64,000 nucleotides of DNA from Bacillota bacterium. GTDB lineage: Bacteria; Bacillota; Clostridia; DSM-8532. Position numbers and translations under genes: made by a program. The notes under the pieces are model-generated. The model was not told where the DNA came from. It did no database searches and worked only from the letters and a program-made list of their open reading frames with translations. The stretch is taken from contig JAEZTB010000070.1 of the NCBI GenBank assembly GCA_023443745.1, forward strand, positions 1 to 64,000, read 5' to 3'. Positions 1 through 8,271 of this stretch are shown piece by piece (the first letter of the stretch is position 1; each line of letters begins with the position of its first letter).

Positions 1-509
1 TGACAAAACATGATATATACCTTTACGATCATCCGTTTACCGCCCGTTACAAGCTGAATTTTGGCGATGTTCTGGAGCTGGCTAAAATTGATAACTTTAA
101 GGGTATCAAGACCGGTGATGCTATCCTGGCCAAGACTATTCATGATACTAAGGACCTCAAAAAGGACTTTACCCCCATCTTCTCAAACTCCGATCTGTTT
201 GCCGTCGGCCATGCCTATGGCATTGAACATATTCTGGACGGCATATTCGCATGCTTCCCTGCTACTATCAAGCGTGCTCAGGACGCTTTTAACGCCGGTG
301 ATTTTGAGACCGGCAAGGAAACCCTCAACCAAATGATGGCAGCAAGGGATGAAATGTTTGTTGTGGGTATATGGCCTGCTTTCTCCTACGCTATGAATCT
401 GCTGGGCTTTGAGGGTAATTTCAGCCCTGATTATGAACCTGCACTCAATGACGAACAAAAAGCACTTGTAAAATCCATTATGGTGAAGACGGGCGAGATC
501 AGAGGGTGA
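1..509 (+). CDS. DapA/NanA-family aldolase, C-terminal part (cut by window edge)
   Basis: The frame is open from the window edge (first full codon at 3) to TGA at 507-509, about 168 residues. It matches the C-terminal half of dihydrodipicolinate synthase/N-acetylneuraminate lyase TIM-barrel enzymes. YDHPFTAR sits where the family has its catalytic tyrosine (YNxP), and FKGIKTGDA carries the Schiff-base lysine (GIK). A helical tail follows. Such cytosolic enzymes cleave or form C-C bonds of 2-oxo acids, often releasing pyruvate. The next gene begins 4 nt downstream, so this is the start of the visible part of the operon. The substrate cannot be read, and the N-terminus lies outside the window. 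Confidence 0.85.
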   Translation, partial: TKHDIYLYDHPFTARYKLNFGDVLELAKIDNFKGIKTGDAILAKTIHDTKDLKKDFTPIFSNSDLFAVGHAYGIEHILDGIFACFPATIKRAQDAFNAGDFETGKETLNQMMAARDEMFVVGIWPAFSYAMNLLGFEGNFSPDYEPALNDEQKALVKSIMVKTGEIRG

Positions 510-513
510 GCAT

Positions 514-1302
514 ATGAACGCAAAGCAGATGTTTGATCTGACTAACCGCGTGGCCATTGTTACTGGCGGCAGGGGACTTTATGGGTCGCCTATATCGGAA
601 GGCCTTGCCGAAGCTGGTGCTACCGTAATCGTTGCGTCCCGGAATGGGGATGCCTGCGAGGCTTTTGCCGAACAACTCCGTGCCAAGGGGTTCAAGGCTG
701 CAGGAATAGCACTGGATATGGCTTGCGATGATTCTATTGAAAAGTTTACCGCTGAGGTATTGGAACGCTTCGGACGTATTGATATTCTGGTAAACAATGC
801 TGTTACCCGTGATGGCTATGGTGATTTACCCAATATGAACCGGGAACAGCTTTCGCATACACTGGATGTCAATGTAAACGGTACTATGCTGCTGACAAAG
901 GCTATACTGCCGACTATGCAGAAGCAGGGCCAGGGGAGCATTATTAATATTTCTTCCATACAGGGCGTTATGGGACCCCATTTTCCTTATTATGAAAAAG
1001 GGCAGAGCAGCCCTGTGGGCTACACCTTTGAAAAATGGGGCATGGTGGGCTTTACCAAATGGCTTGCGGCCTATTATGGAAAAGACAATATCCGTGCCAA
1101 CTGCATAAGTCCCGGTGGTTATAATCCTGACCTTGAAAAAACCCACCCGGACTTTTACCGTACCTACGCTGAACACACCCCGCTGAAAAAATGGCCTGAT
1201 CAGGGCGATATCAAAGGGCCTGTGGTTTTTCTTGCCAGCGAGGCCTCACGCTATGTTACGGGTATCAATCTCATGATGGACGGCGGATTCACCGTCTGGT
1301 GA
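514..1302 (+). CDS. SDR-family NAD(P)-dependent oxidoreductase
   Basis: A 262-residue classical short-chain dehydrogenase. The N-terminal Rossmann motif is VTGGRGLYGSPI (about residues 18-29), a variant of TGxxxGxG with Tyr-Gly in the last part. LVNNAV is the NNAG-type strand. The catalytic Ser is in INISS (about 148) and the Tyr/Lys pair is in YTFEK (about 168-172). The C-terminus ends in MDGGFTVW. It most resembles gluconate 5-dehydrogenase/KduD-type enzymes that oxidise sugar acids or polyols. It shares the unusual YG motif with the SDR at 14852, so the two may be related by duplication. It follows the aldolase by 4 nt, which suggests successive steps. The substrate is unknown. Confidence 0.9.
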   Translation: MNAKQMFDLTNRVAIVTGGRGLYGSPISEGLAEAGATVIVASRNGDACEAFAEQLRAKGFKAAGIALDMACDDSIEKFTAEVLERFGRIDILVNNAVTRDGYGDLPNMNREQLSHTLDVNVNGTMLLTKAILPTMQKQGQGSIINISSIQGVMGPHFPYYEKGQSSPVGYTFEKWGMVGFTKWLAAYYGKDNIRANCISPGGYNPDLEKTHPDFYRTYAEHTPLKKWPDQGDIKGPVVFLASEASRYVTGINLMMDGGFTVW

Positions 1303-1374
1303 TCCGCTATTTCCTAAGGCATGATCAAATCATAACTTACCCTTATCATGCCTCAATCGAATAGGAGGGATAAA

Positions 1375-1848
1375 ATGTCAATTAAAATTATGGACAAGCG
1401 GGCAGCTGATAATAAATATCTGCACCGTGATTTTCATGTTTCGGGAGATACAGGGTTAAAATATGTGGGAGAAAAATATGGTGATAATGGTGTAAAGGAG
1501 TATCTTCGCCGTTTTGCAGCCACTTTTTATACCCCCCTTGTGGCTTCGGTCAAGGAAAAGGGACTTATTGCACTCAAAGAACATATTGAAAATACCTATG
1601 AAACTGAGGAAGCTTCCGATGTTCTTAAGACAACCCTTACGGAAAAGGAGCTTCTTGTGGAGATTGCTTACTGCCCTGCCATTGCTTATATGAAGAGCAT
1701 CGGGTATACACCCTCAAAATGGTATGTTGAAGAAACCCGTACTGTTTATGAGACTATAGCAGATAATGCTGATCTTGGGTTTGAATTGATTTCTTACGAC
1801 AGCGAAACCGGCAAAACCGCTTATCGCTTTTTCAGGAGGTGCTTCTAA
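1375..1848 (+). CDS. Small protein resembling the L-2-amino-thiazoline-4-carboxylate hydrolase family (first of a pair)
   Basis: A 157-residue protein. I place the start at 1375 because AGGAGG lies about 6 nt upstream; an in-frame ATG at 1348 lacks such a site. It has no signal peptide or membrane segment. The C-terminal half (YCPAIAYMKSIGYTPS..., residues about 97-112) resembles ATC hydrolase-like proteins, which begin this region with CP and have further cysteines, but here only that CP cysteine remains. The next gene is a shorter paralog with more cysteines and overlaps this one by one base, so the two may form a heteromer. The family call is tentative and the chemistry unknown; a regulatory or binding role is possible. 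Confidence 0.6.
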   Translation: MSIKIMDKRAADNKYLHRDFHVSGDTGLKYVGEKYGDNGVKEYLRRFAATFYTPLVASVKEKGLIALKEHIENTYETEEASDVLKTTLTEKELLVEIAYCPAIAYMKSIGYTPSKWYVEETRTVYETIADNADLGFELISYDSETGKTAYRFFRRCF

Positions 1849-2288
1849 TGCTGTCCTGCACAGAGTTTATTCCGCTTTACAGTGAGCTTTTTAAATACAT
1901 AGAGGATAAAGCCGATCATGATGCCGTGGTACGTTATTGGGAGCATATCTCAAAGGAATACGTTGTACCCCGGTTGGGTGAGCTTGCAGCAGAAAAAGGC
2001 ATCAGTGCCTGCTGGGAGTATTGGTCGAAAACCTTAAATGAAGAGGCAGCGGATTTTACCATGACCTATGACGAAGAGGAACAGGTTTATGAGCTAAAAA
2101 TGCATTATTGCCCTTCAAAGGGACGTTTGCTCTCCATGAAGCACATCGAACCCTATCATGATTACTGCGGCCACTGTGCTGCCCTTTATGCGCCGGTACT
2201 TGCCAAGTACGGTATCAAAAACGATGAGGACTATTCAGAAACGGATCAGGCAAAATGCAGTGCAAAGTACTATATTCCAAAAAAGTGA
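1848..2288 (+). CDS. Small Cys-rich protein resembling ATC hydrolase family (second of a pair)
   Basis: A 146-residue protein. ATG 1848 overlaps the previous stop (TAATG), with AGGAGG at 1834-1839. The C-terminal half holds HYCPSKG, then YCGHCAALY, then KCSAKYY at the end. This matches the CP...C...C spacing of L-2-amino-thiazoline-4-carboxylic acid hydrolase-like proteins and could bind a metal or provide a thiol nucleophile. It aligns with the C-terminal half of the preceding protein, so the pair came from a duplication in which this copy kept the cysteines. The translational overlap suggests stoichiometric synthesis. If the family is right it may open a ring or hydrolyse a C-N bond, which would fit the creatininase-like and NagA-like genes downstream. 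Function is not proven. Confidence 0.6.
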   Translation: MLSCTEFIPLYSELFKYIEDKADHDAVVRYWEHISKEYVVPRLGELAAEKGISACWEYWSKTLNEEAADFTMTYDEEEQVYELKMHYCPSKGRLLSMKHIEPYHDYCGHCAALYAPVLAKYGIKNDEDYSETDQAKCSAKYYIPKK

Positions 2289-2318
2289 GCCCTGATCAAG
2301 GCAGCATGAGGTGAAAGA

Positions 2319-3788
2319 ATGTATCTATTGGGTATTGACCTTGGAACGACCGGCTGTAAAAGTATGGTGTTTGATGAAAAAGGCACGATACTTGGCAGCA
2401 ATTATATTGAATACGACTTAATCATCTGTGAGGACGGCATTGAACAGGATGCTAACGCATGGTGGAGCAATGTAGTCAACACTGTGAAGGCTTCCCTTGC
2501 GCAATCCGGTATTAAAGGCTCGGAGATCAAGGCGTTGTCGGTGAGCTCCCAGGGTATTGCATTCGTCCCCATTGACAGAGAAGGGAATACCCTGCAAAAT
2601 GCCATCAGTTGGCTGGATGGGCGTTCAATTGAAGAAGTAGCACAAATGGGGCGTGAATGCGATCCCAAGGAGATCTTTTTTCAAACGGGAAAAAAGATCT
2701 TTCCCTGTTATGTGCTGCCCCAGCTCATGTGGGTTAAGCGTCACCGCCCTTTAGTTTATGAAAAAACCTACAAGGTGCTAATGGCTCATGACTATATTAT
2801 ATATCGTTTGACCGGTAAGGCTGTAACCGACCTTTCCATGGCATCGGGCACACTGGCCTACGATATCCATGAACAGCGCTGGATTTCAGAATTGGTCAAG
2901 AAATTTGACATTGATATCGAAAAGCTGCCCGAGCTTATGGTTTTAGGGGATGTGGCCGGAACTGTTCTGCCTGAGGTTGCCCAGGTGCTTGGCTTGTCGT
3001 CCGAAACAAAGGTGATTATCGGTGCACAGGACCAGCGCTGTGCTTCCATCGGAGCAGGTATTGACAAAGGAATCTTTACGATTTCTCTTGGTACTTCCTC
3101 TGCAATCGGAGCTATTTGTGACAAGCCCCTCATCGACGACACCATGCAGGTTACCTGCTGCGGTTTGGATCGGAACCGATGGATCCTCGAAACTGTTGTT
3201 TCCACTGCAGGAGTTGCGCTTAAGTGGGCGAAAAATACCCTTTTCCCCAACCTATCCTTTGCAGAAATGGATAAACTGGCCGAGAGTGCAAATCCCGCAG
3301 GAGGCGTAAGCTTCTACCCGCATCTTTCAGTAGATGAATCCGGGGAAGCCAATGGTGCATTTACCGGCTTGTCTCTGCAGACTGCCCCGGCCGATATTAT
3401 CCGTGCCGTGCTGGAGGGTGTGGGCTATCAGATGAAAATGCACATCCATAACATGGAGCGTCTGGGTGTTAAAGGTGATGAGATCAGAATTTTTGGCGGT
3501 GGTGCCACAAGCAAAATCTGGTGCCAAATCATTGCCGATATTACAGGCAAAAAGGTTGTTGTGCCCAGAACCCATGAAACAGGCAATTTGGGTGCAGCCA
3601 TAATCGCGGGTATCGGTGCGGGCATCTTTAGCGATTTCCACCAGGCAAACAGCATGGTAGGAAGTCCACGTATGATCCTTTTACCGAATGAAGATAATGT
3701 AAAGGTCTATGAAGAAGCCTATGCAAAATACAAAGCGTATAATGCAGGCATTCTTTCAATAAAGGAGCAATCGAAATATAGCTTCTGA
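2319..3788 (+). CDS. FGGY-family carbohydrate kinase
   Basis: A 489-residue two-domain sugar kinase of the FGGY family, close in layout to xylulokinase/gluconokinase. The N-terminal phosphate-binding motif is LGIDLGTTGCKSMVFDEKG (from residue 4). The second-domain motif is IGAQDQRCASIGAGI with SLGTSSAIGA (about 235-265). The adenosine motif is FGGGATSKIWCQIIADITG (about 390). Length is typical (480-520). It would phosphorylate a ketose, sugar acid or polyol with ATP in the cytosol before the aldolase/NagB-like steps. The start ATG 2319 has GAGGTGA just upstream. Substrate cannot be set from sequence; the neighbours argue against plain xylulose. Confidence 0.9.
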   Translation: MYLLGIDLGTTGCKSMVFDEKGTILGSNYIEYDLIICEDGIEQDANAWWSNVVNTVKASLAQSGIKGSEIKALSVSSQGIAFVPIDREGNTLQNAISWLDGRSIEEVAQMGRECDPKEIFFQTGKKIFPCYVLPQLMWVKRHRPLVYEKTYKVLMAHDYIIYRLTGKAVTDLSMASGTLAYDIHEQRWISELVKKFDIDIEKLPELMVLGDVAGTVLPEVAQVLGLSSETKVIIGAQDQRCASIGAGIDKGIFTISLGTSSAIGAICDKPLIDDTMQVTCCGLDRNRWILETVVSTAGVALKWAKNTLFPNLSFAEMDKLAESANPAGGVSFYPHLSVDESGEANGAFTGLSLQTAPADIIRAVLEGVGYQMKMHIHNMERLGVKGDEIRIFGGGATSKIWCQIIADITGKKVVVPRTHETGNLGAAIIAGIGAGIFSDFHQANSMVGSPRMILLPNEDNVKVYEEAYAKYKAYNAGILSIKEQSKYSF

Positions 3789-3884
3789 GTCTTCCGGCAA
3801 TTTATGCGATTCTTCTGCATTTGCCAGGAGGATTTATCGGAAGTTAAATTTCGATCATCCCTAAATAACAGAGGAGGACACAGC

Positions 3885-4853
3885 ATGAGTGAATTTACAT
3901 TTAAACCAGCTCCCTGGGTTCCGTTTCAGGATAAGGAGGTTCTTGATCGCTTGCGTGGTATGACACCCGAGCAGATCATGCAACATCCAAACCCAAACTT
4001 TCGTATCAAGGTCGGGCTTAATTTGTGCTCGGTAGAGACCATGGATATGTTCTCACGGATCAAGGAGTCCGATGATTTTGACCGCAAATTCGTATTTATC
4101 TGCGGCAACCCAAATCCCGCCACCTATATCCCGCTGGCGGCTGCTATTAATGAGCGCAGGGTCAATTGCCGCAATGTTTTTCCGTTTACCATGGACGAAT
4201 GGGCTGATGATCAGGACAACATCGCACCCATTACCTATCGTTCGGGTTTTTCCTATTCTTTCTTAAAATATTTCTATGAGCAGATAGATCCTGAGCTGCG
4301 CATGCCCCTGGAAAATATTCATTACCCGACAACCGAGAACATTTCCTATTATTCCGACATGATTGACGAAGCGGGAAACGGTGGGGCTGACGTTATCTAC
4401 AGCGGTCCTGGCTGGGCAGGCCATATCGCGTTTATTGATCCCTGTCCTGAGCTGATCCCCAATTACAGCGACGGCGGAAAGTATGAAATCAAGGATCTTA
4501 ATGATCCCTATTTTGAGCAGAAAGCTCAGATACTTACACTGCATCCCCTGACCATCATGCAGAATTCATTGCACGGTGTATTTGGATGCTCCGGTGATAT
4601 TGCCAACGTGCCGCCCAAGGCTGCAACCATTGGTCCTAGAGATGCGCTCCATGCAAAGATTCGTCAGGAATACCACGGACTTACCACCATGGGTTCCTTC
4701 TCATCCTGGCAGCGCATGACATCACGTCTTATTACTCATGGTCCTGTAACACCCTATGTACCGGGCTCCATCTATCAGCTGATGGATTGTTCCCTGTTCA
4801 TGGATCCACAGCTTGCACAACCCATTGAATGCATGGAAACAGTAGGATATTAA
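3885..4853 (+). CDS. NagB-like (glucosamine-6-phosphate deaminase/isomerase fold) protein, copy 1
   Basis: A 322-residue protein. The start is ATG 3885 with GAGGAGG at 3871-3877; an upstream in-frame start lacks a site. The fold is that of glucosamine-6-phosphate deaminase: FTMDEWAD matches the NagB segment with its enolisation Asp (MDEYVG). GPGWAGHIAFIDP matches GxGxDGHIAFNEP. The ring-opening Asp of NagB (D141, in DGH) is Ala here, the His of GHIAF is kept, and Glu148 is Asp. The C-terminal part (TIGPRDALHAK) resembles the NagB VGxxTLLxAxEV region. About 60 residues longer than NagB. A close paralog lies at 5649, and a creatininase-family gene sits between them. It may act on an already open-chain or different amino sugar phosphate. 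Confidence 0.8.
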   Translation: MSEFTFKPAPWVPFQDKEVLDRLRGMTPEQIMQHPNPNFRIKVGLNLCSVETMDMFSRIKESDDFDRKFVFICGNPNPATYIPLAAAINERRVNCRNVFPFTMDEWADDQDNIAPITYRSGFSYSFLKYFYEQIDPELRMPLENIHYPTTENISYYSDMIDEAGNGGADVIYSGPGWAGHIAFIDPCPELIPNYSDGGKYEIKDLNDPYFEQKAQILTLHPLTIMQNSLHGVFGCSGDIANVPPKAATIGPRDALHAKIRQEYHGLTTMGSFSSWQRMTSRLITHGPVTPYVPGSIYQLMDCSLFMDPQLAQPIECMETVGY

Positions 4854-4865
4854 GGAGGTTTTATT

Positions 4866-5630
4866 ATGTCATTTTATTATGGAGACCAAAATACTTTGCA
4901 GATTGCGGAGTATATTAAGAAAAATGCCGTTGTTATTTTGCCTGTTGGTACCACAGAGGAGCATGGCAATCACCTTCCTGTTGAAACCGATGCCATCATA
5001 GCAAAATATGTAGGAGATGAGTTAGGAAAAGCTTGTACCGAGGCAGGTATTCCTGTTCTTGTATTACGTACCATCTATTACGGTTTTTCCATGGGTATCG
5101 TACGCAAATGGCCGGGATGCCCCAATGTTGATACCCGTACTTTCACAGATTATATTTTCAATATCACCGATTCACTGGTTAAGGAAGGCTTTAAAAAGAT
5201 TGTCATGCTGGACTGTCACGGTAATCACGACTGCCTGCTCCGTACCGTGATGAGAGAAATCGCGGATCAGCACAATGTATTTACTATGACTCTCTCACCG
5301 TTTTCATTGGCAGCAAAAACCTACAATGCACTGAAAAAAGATCCTGAGGGTGACATTCACGGCGGTGAGTATGAAACCTCCTGCATCCTGCACATTGCAC
5401 CCGAGCTGGTAGATACCTCAGCCTATACCAATGTGGACGCTATACGCTGCAACAGCCCATTACGCGGACCTGTTTCAACCTGGGGCCTGCAGGAAACCAA
5501 AACCGGTCTGTTTGGAGATCCCACCTATGCGACAGCAGAGCTTGGAAAGGCTTGTCTTGAAGCCGCAGTAGCTGAAGGTGTCAAATATGTTAAGGCTTAT
5601 TTCGAGCATAGCGAGCAAAGTAAGCTTTAA
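4866..5630 (+). CDS. Creatininase-family amidohydrolase
   Basis: A 254-residue member of the creatininase family, which are metal-dependent cytosolic hydrolases of cyclic or linear amides (creatinine amidohydrolase, FAPy deformylase ArfB, MftE). Metal-binding motifs are all visible: GTTEEHGNHLPVETD (Glu, His, Asp; about residues 28-42), LDCHGNHD (His, about 118-125) and DIHGGEYETS (Glu, about 160-169). The start has AGGAGG 7 nt before ATG. It lies 12 nt after one NagB-like gene and 18 nt before its paralog, so the three are surely co-translated. A role in opening a lactam or removing an N-acyl group from an amino-sugar derivative is my inference from context. Confidence 0.85.
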   Translation: MSFYYGDQNTLQIAEYIKKNAVVILPVGTTEEHGNHLPVETDAIIAKYVGDELGKACTEAGIPVLVLRTIYYGFSMGIVRKWPGCPNVDTRTFTDYIFNITDSLVKEGFKKIVMLDCHGNHDCLLRTVMREIADQHNVFTMTLSPFSLAAKTYNALKKDPEGDIHGGEYETSCILHIAPELVDTSAYTNVDAIRCNSPLRGPVSTWGLQETKTGLFGDPTYATAELGKACLEAAVAEGVKYVKAYFEHSEQSKL

Positions 5631-5648
5631 GAAAGAGAGGCAAGTGTA

Positions 5649-6587
5649 ATGAGCGAATTTACCTTTAAACCCGCACCATGGATTCCGTTCCGTGATAAGG
5701 AAGTTTTAGATCGTGTACGTGCCATTAAGCGCGAGGACATGGAAAAGCATCCTAATCCTGATTTTAAGATCAAAATCGTACCGAGTTTCGGAAGCATTTT
5801 TGTAGGTGACATGGTCATGCGCATGAAGCTTTCCGACGAACTGGATCAAACCTGTGTCATGATTATTCCTAACCCGGACCCTGTTTCCTATATGCAGGTG
5901 GCTGAGTTGGTTAACCGTTTTAAAATCAACTGCCGCAATGTCCATCTCTTTGCTATGGATGAATGGGCCGACGATCAGGGCAATATCGCGCCTATCACCT
6001 ATAAAGCGGGCTTTAGCTATTCCTTTATGAAATACCTTGTCATGAATATTGATGAGAAGCTCCGTATGCCTATGGAGAATGTTCACTACCCCACCAATGC
6101 CATTGCCGCTGACTACACTAAGATGATTGAAGAAATTGGTAACGGTGGTGCTGATATTTGCTATAGCGGTCCCGGATGGGCAGGCCATGTCGGCTTTGTC
6201 GATCCCTGCACACCTGAATTTGGCTGTGACAGTGTGGAGGAGTTTATTCAGATGGGTGCCCGCCTTGTTACCCTTCATCCTCTGACCATTGCCCAAAACT
6301 CTCTCCATGGCACCATGGGTCAAAGCGGTGATTTGGCTAATGTACCGCCAAGAGCTTTTACCATTGGTCCAAGAGATGTAAAGAACGCGAAGAATCGTAT
6401 GGAAATGCACGGCATTACAACGGGTGGTACTTATTCCGCATGGCAGAGAATGATGTCCCGTCTGGTGCTATACGGACCTGTAACGCCTCTTGTTCCGTCT
6501 TCTATTCTGCAGCTTTGGCCTACCAATGTCTATGTCAGCGAAGCCATTGCAGCACCCTTTGGCTGTAATGAACTGATGGGTTACTAA
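5649..6587 (+). CDS. NagB-like (glucosamine-6-phosphate deaminase/isomerase fold) protein, copy 2
   Basis: A 312-residue paralog of the protein at 3885; both begin MSEFTFKPAPW and share most motifs. FAMDEWADDQGNIAPITY covers the NagB enolisation Asp region, and GPGWAGHVGFVDP the ring-opening loop. As in copy 1, the NagB Asp141 position is Ala (WAGH) and Glu148 is Asp. Retaining the same substitutions in two diverged copies argues for selection, not decay. HPLTIAQNSLHG and TIGPRDVKNAK are shared with copy 1. The two could form a heteromer or act on epimeric substrates. A hairpin at 6600-6633 separates this gene from the NagA-like gene. Confidence 0.8.
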   Translation: MSEFTFKPAPWIPFRDKEVLDRVRAIKREDMEKHPNPDFKIKIVPSFGSIFVGDMVMRMKLSDELDQTCVMIIPNPDPVSYMQVAELVNRFKINCRNVHLFAMDEWADDQGNIAPITYKAGFSYSFMKYLVMNIDEKLRMPMENVHYPTNAIAADYTKMIEEIGNGGADICYSGPGWAGHVGFVDPCTPEFGCDSVEEFIQMGARLVTLHPLTIAQNSLHGTMGQSGDLANVPPRAFTIGPRDVKNAKNRMEMHGITTGGTYSAWQRMMSRLVLYGPVTPLVPSSILQLWPTNVYVSEAIAAPFGCNELMGY

Positions 6588-6599
6588 ACGTAATTTTAG

Positions 6600-6633
6600 G
6601 GGCTGTCTCAAAATTAGAAATTTGGGGCAGCCC
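6600..6633 (+). terminator. GGGGCTGTC-type hairpin (attenuator or weak terminator)
   Basis: Arms 6600-6612 and 6621-6633 pair over 13 bp with two G-U pairs, and the 3' side is followed by only a short T-run (GAATTTT). It sits between two genes of one operon, so it may reduce read-through or stabilise the upstream message. Related hairpins occur at 23691 and 63852. Confidence 0.6.
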
Positions 6634-6657
6634 GAATTTTCATGAGGAGAGAATGCT

Positions 6658-7788
6658 ATGAAAGCAATCATCAATGGGAATATCGTTCTTGAGGATCGCA
6701 TTCTCGAGGACGGCATTCTGTTAATTGACGGGGATCATATTCATGCAATCGGAACAAAATCAGAAATTTCCATTCCTGAAGGCTGTGAAATCATAGATGC
6801 CAAAGGGCATTATTTAGGCCCCGGCTTTGTGGACATTCACTGCCATGCGGGCGGCGACTGCTGGTGCCATGAAAATCCCGAAAAGGTGGCCAGCTTCCAT
6901 CTTGAAGGCGGAAGCACCTCTATGAACTGCACCATTTATCACGATATTGGTGAGGATGGTGCCATACTTGCCATGAGAAAGATCAGAAAGGCCATGGAGG
7001 AGAAAAAACCAGGCAACATTATAGGTGTTCACTTTGAGGGGCCTTTCTTTAATCCTAAATACGGTGCCAGGGCCAAGACCATCCGCCCTGTAGACAAAAG
7101 AGAATATCAGCGTCATCTTGACGAAGCCGCAGATATTCTCCGCATGTGGACTGTCGCCCCTGAATTGGAAGGCGCACGTGAATTTATTACCGATGTCCAT
7201 GCAGCAGGTATTCCTATTGCTATCGGCCATTCCGAGGCATCTCCCGAGGATGTTTTTTGGGCAGTGGATCACGGAGTAACTATCTGTACCCATCTGATGG
7301 ATGCTACAGGCACCAGCATTTCTCCGAGCCGCTGGGCCGGAACAAGGGAATGCGGGTTTGATGAAGCGGTTATGCTCTGTGACAATGTATACTGCGAGAT
7401 CATAAATGACAGCCAGGGCATTCATGTACGACCTGAGATGGTCAGGCTGGTTATTAAAACCATAGGCATTGACTTTGTTGTAGCCGTTACCGATTCCTGC
7501 ACCGGTTCTGTGGATGACTTGGATGTCAACCTGGAGAATGGAGAACTCTGCGGCAGCAAGATGCGCATGTATCAGGCAGCCCGTAACTTCAAGCATAATG
7601 CAAGGCTCGGCATGGTGGATGTATTTAAGGTATGCTCAAGGAATCCGGCTCGGGCTGTTCATGTGGACGACACGGTTGGAACGATAGAGGTGGGCAAAAA
7701 GGCCAATATTGTCATGGTAGATGATGAATACAACATCCATAAGGTTATTCTCGAAGGAAATACAGTGGTGAACAACGAGGAGGGTTAA
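6658..7788 (+). CDS. NagA-like N-acyl amino-sugar phosphate deacetylase (amidohydrolase superfamily)
   Basis: A 376-residue amidohydrolase-superfamily protein close to N-acetylglucosamine-6-phosphate deacetylase. VDIHCHAGG is the HxH metal motif (about residue 58). VHFEGPFF holds the metal Glu (about 123). IGHSEAS and CTHLMDA hold the two metal His residues, and VTDSC has the catalytic Asp. All key residues are intact. NagA normally reads THLFNAM where this has THLMDATG, so the substrate pocket differs from the bona fide nagA at 19796. The start ATG 6658 is preceded by GAGGAGAG. It ends 1 nt before the YhcH-like gene. It probably removes an acyl group from the amino sugar that the operon consumes. 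Confidence 0.85.
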   Translation: MKAIINGNIVLEDRILEDGILLIDGDHIHAIGTKSEISIPEGCEIIDAKGHYLGPGFVDIHCHAGGDCWCHENPEKVASFHLEGGSTSMNCTIYHDIGEDGAILAMRKIRKAMEEKKPGNIIGVHFEGPFFNPKYGARAKTIRPVDKREYQRHLDEAADILRMWTVAPELEGAREFITDVHAAGIPIAIGHSEASPEDVFWAVDHGVTICTHLMDATGTSISPSRWAGTRECGFDEAVMLCDNVYCEIINDSQGIHVRPEMVRLVIKTIGIDFVVAVTDSCTGSVDDLDVNLENGELCGSKMRMYQAARNFKHNARLGMVDVFKVCSRNPARAVHVDDTVGTIEVGKKANIVMVDDEYNIHKVILEGNTVVNNEEG

Positions 7789-7789
7789 T

Positions 7790-8260
7790 ATGGTATTTGA
7801 CAGACTGGAGAATGCTGCAAGCTATTATGGGCTGGGCCGGGGCATTGAAATGATACTTAAATTCTTTGCAGAATATGATGTCAGCCAGCATAACAACAAC
7901 CTTATTGAAATCGAGGGCGATAAGATCTTTATCCGCAGGGGCACCTATACTACCGGGCCCAATGCAGATCCACTTTTTGAGGCGCATCGGGATTATATTG
8001 ATGTCATGCTTGTAGCCGAAGGCGAGGAAGCTTTCTATTATAAGCCTCTGGCTGGAGTTTCCAACATCACAAAAGAATATGACCCTGCTATCGAGGCTTG
8101 TCTGGGCAAGATTGACAACGACGCAGCCAAAGTACGTTTTCCGGCAGGACATTTTGCCATTTTCATGCCCCAGGATGCCCATTGTGCAGGGCAGATTTGG
8201 GATCAAAGCAGCAACGTCAAAAAACTTATTGCGAAGGTGCATGTAGATACCTGCAAATGA
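7790..8260 (+). CDS. YhcH/YjgK/YiaL family protein
   Basis: A 156-residue cupin-like protein of the YhcH/YjgK/YiaL (DUF386, EbgC) family. FEAHRDYIDVMLVAEGEE (about residues 63-80) and HFAIFMPQDAHCAG (about 123-136) carry the conserved His and acidic residues that bind a metal. Members are encoded in sialic acid, sugar-acid and beta-galactosidase operons and are thought to act as anomerases or sugar-binding auxiliaries in the cytosol. Here it follows the NagA-like gene by one nucleotide, which fits handling of an amino-sugar or uronate-like compound. GAGG lies 5 nt before the ATG. The exact reaction is not known for this protein. Confidence 0.85.
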   Translation: MVFDRLENAASYYGLGRGIEMILKFFAEYDVSQHNNNLIEIEGDKIFIRRGTYTTGPNADPLFEAHRDYIDVMLVAEGEEAFYYKPLAGVSNITKEYDPAIEACLGKIDNDAAKVRFPAGHFAIFMPQDAHCAGQIWDQSSNVKKLIAKVHVDTCK

Positions 8261-8271
8261 GGAGTAAATCC

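Noticed and set aside
5706..6410. Long minus-strand frame opposite NagB-like copy 2
   Set aside because: No recognisable domain or ribosome site, and the plus-strand gene has clear homology.
6814..7596. Long open frame on the minus strand opposite the NagA-like gene
   Set aside because: It is a shadow of a well-supported plus-strand gene: no ribosome site, no family motif, composition follows the opposite frame.
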